Below are positions 62,155 to 64,000 of a stretch of DNA of 64,000 nucleotides, piece after piece. A program made the position numbers and the translations under genes. The DNA lies in NCBI GenBank assembly GCA_026182355.1, contig JAPFBL010000226.1, positions 7,501-71,500 of the forward strand, read 5' to 3'. Positions within the stretch are counted from its first letter, which is position 1. The number at the start of each line of letters is the position of its first letter. This DNA comes from Hermatobates lingyangjiaoensis (lineage: Eukaryota; Arthropoda; Insecta; Hemiptera; Hermatobatidae). A model generated the notes under the pieces. That model saw only the letters and a program-made list of their open reading frames with translations. It made no database searches and had not been told where the DNA came from.

Positions 62155-62515
62155 AATAGGGCTACAGTAGCTGATTTGGTTGCTTGCTCGCCTCTGGACT
62201 GGTGGATCCTGCGTTTGATTTCACTCTGGCATCAACTTTTTCAAGCGGGTGATTGATCAGGTAAAATCTGACTGTCAGTTAGAGAGGAAGTTAAGTAGTC
62301 GGGCCCGACCTCGTATGATACGAAGTACTTGTTAAAGATTCCTACTCTAAATAAACTTGTGTTAAAGAATGTTTAAGACTCTCTATATAGAATCAACACC
62401 GTAATGTGCATCACCCATTACTAAAATGGGTGCCAAATAATAAATGAGTCACCCTTTACATCCCTTAGAACAGCATTAAAAAGTAAAAGCCCTTAAGTGT
62501 GAGCATTTGAAAACA
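62155..62515 (+). mobile_element. tRNA-derived SINE, family 1, long tail
   Basis: ATAGGGCTACAGTAGCTGAT, box A-like TAGCTGATTTGG, TCGCCTCTGGACTGG, box B GCGTTTGATTTCA, AGAGAGGAAGTTAAG, TACTTGTTAAAGATTCC, ACTCTAAATAAACTTG, then TAATGTGCATCACCCATTAC and a tail CAGCATTAAAAAGTAAAAGC to GAGCATTTGAAAAC. The tail matches the copy at 20484. Confidence 0.85.
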
Positions 62516-62519
62516 TAAA

Positions 62520-63447
62520 CAGAATTTTCAAATAAAAATTACTCCCGTGTATTCCAGAGAGCAAATAATCACTATTAATTAGTATTTATGATTTGCTACT
62601 TCACATTACATTTCAATCAGTTAGTTATAAATTATGAACACACTTTACACTTTAGTTGATTCTACAAGAATTACTAATCATTCCTAATTAGAAAATGTGC
62701 TAAAAAAATAATTTGCATCAATTAAATAATTAGCATATTTCAAACGCTATTGAACAATGAAATTAATTGCCAATAATTATGAATTATGAATTAGTAGAGA
62801 AAATTTGAAGCTAAAAAATAATTATAATTTTTTTTAAATCTAACATAATATGGAAATATTCACTGTTAATTAGTAATTATATTAAATATATTTACATTAA
62901 TCATATAATAATTTATAATTATATTAATTACTCACATTAGTTATTATTAATTGTTCATTGTTATTAATTATTAATAACTTATAATGAGATATTAAAATTT
63001 ATATTTGCTGGTTCTTTAATAGTGATTTAAGTAATTAATAACTGATTCTACTGTACAGCACATATCAACAATTAATAAATAAAAATTAGTCCTTAATGAT
63101 TAAATGTATATTACATCGGAATATTTTACGCAATTATAGTTATAATTAATAATTTAATTAGTATTTTTAATAATAGGTAATTATTAAAAGTTATTAGTAA
63201 TTTATATTGATTTGGATTTTATATTTGATATTTATCAGCTAAATAGAATCCTCATAACTAAGTGAGTGAAAAGACTACGCTAAAACAACAACTTTTGCTT
63301 GTGTACAGATTTCTGGGGAAGCACTCAAAATTGACACTCCATTACAAAGAGCTGTTATACAAAACATTACTGAGACCTATCTGGACTTAGAGACTTGAAC
63401 TATGCGGTTTGCTAAACCTTAAAACATTCATAAAATACTGTCTATGC
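62520..63447. other. Very AT-rich, no recognisable feature
   Basis: Dominated by TTAATTA and AATTAT words (62650-63190). Nothing coding or structured that I can support. Confidence 0.45.
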
Positions 63448-63997
63448 CAGAGGTTCTCAACGTGGTCCACATGGACCCCCAGGGGTCCACAGAGGATTAC
63501 TGGGGGTCCATGAGGAAAGTAGTGTTCTGAAGGTCCATGACACGTGGTTAGAGCTCTATGTTAAGTTTAAATGAATTTATCAGCAAACAAAAAATAAATC
63601 GAAGTATAGTAAGCTTTGGCCGTACAATATTCACACATAATTAAAATATAAGGCCTAATATCCTTGTCAGTTTGTTAAAATGTTCCAATGTTTTAAAATT
63701 TTCTATTGCACTTCTCTTTATGGTACATTCAAAATTGATTCTGTTACAATTTATTTCAGGGTACTTTATAAAATGTTAATAAAGAAATATTTTGTTATTG
63801 TTTTAAAAACATGTTTGTATTTCGACATGCGTTGTAGATGTAATGAAATTATTTCATAATTAACGATATTCATTTACCTAAAAACAAATATTTATTTATA
63901 AATTTGTATAATTATGTTTTTAAACTATCCGGGGGGAGTGGGTGTCCACAAGTAGCTTTTAGGGGGTCCACAAGCAAACAAAGGTTGAGAACCCCTG
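63448..63997. mobile_element. hAT-type MITE, about 550 bp
   Basis: The left end is CAGAGGTTCTCAACGTGGTC. The right end, in reverse complement, is CAGGGGTTCTCAACCTTTGT. Subterminal GGGGTCCA motifs are repeated inside both ends (63482, 63502 and near 63963). CAGRGGTTCTCAAC is a hAT-type terminus. The window stops three bases after the end, so the 8-bp target duplication cannot be checked. No transposase inside. Confidence 0.75.
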
Positions 63998-64000
63998 GAT

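Overview
The window looks like a gene desert from an AT-rich invertebrate animal genome. No intact cellular gene, rRNA or tRNA gene could be recognised on either strand. All protein similarity I can read belongs to mobile-element remnants: Penelope-like elements (PLEs), one hAT transposase of the ZBED5/ZMYM6-like lineage, and the 3' end of an I/R1/LOA-type LINE. tRNA-derived SINEs, hAT and TA-target MITEs, minisatellites and very many (TA)n tracts fill much of the rest. The phylum cannot be fixed from this. PLEs with GIY-YIG endonucleases, several SINE families and dense (TA)n would fit a mollusc, chelicerate, crustacean or similar animal.

Layout. 0-5 kb: a 70-bp tandem repeat with a hAT MITE at its end, a 21-bp minisatellite, a LINE 3' end and a 24-bp minisatellite. 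5-14 kb: broken PLE pieces (N-terminal, reverse transcriptase and GIY-YIG regions) interleaved with foldback elements. 14-23 kb: a TA-flanked MITE, foldbacks, a SINE and the hAT fossil. 25-35 kb: the densest set of foldbacks, a PLE endonuclease block between about 180-bp inverted repeats, and a 1.8-kb unknown element. 35-48 kb: SINEs of three types, head-to-head PLE 5' ends, a PLE 3' end and a promoter-like patch. 49-60 kb: a 59-bp tandem array inside a foldback and more foldbacks. 60-62.5 kb: a SINE turned into a 98/101-bp satellite. 63.4 kb to the end: a second hAT MITE.

The unifying observation is a superfamily of foldback or half-foldback repeats. I label them A to K, N, T and Z here for convenience; these are not database names. 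Most of their outer sequence is unrelated. Nearly all carry one core: YTGANGA, one unpaired base, a short hairpin, then GAAA. The hairpin sequence differs between families while its pairing is kept, which is covariation. The core is hammerhead-ribozyme-like but has one extra base before stem II in every copy. It also sits beside PLE ends: between head-to-head PLE 5' ends, about 100 bases after a PLE stop codon, and in the inverted repeats around a PLE endonuclease. The arms commonly run into (TA)n. My working inference is a family of short non-autonomous elements, probably mobilised by PLE machinery, that builds inverted copies and seeds or targets (TA)n tracts.
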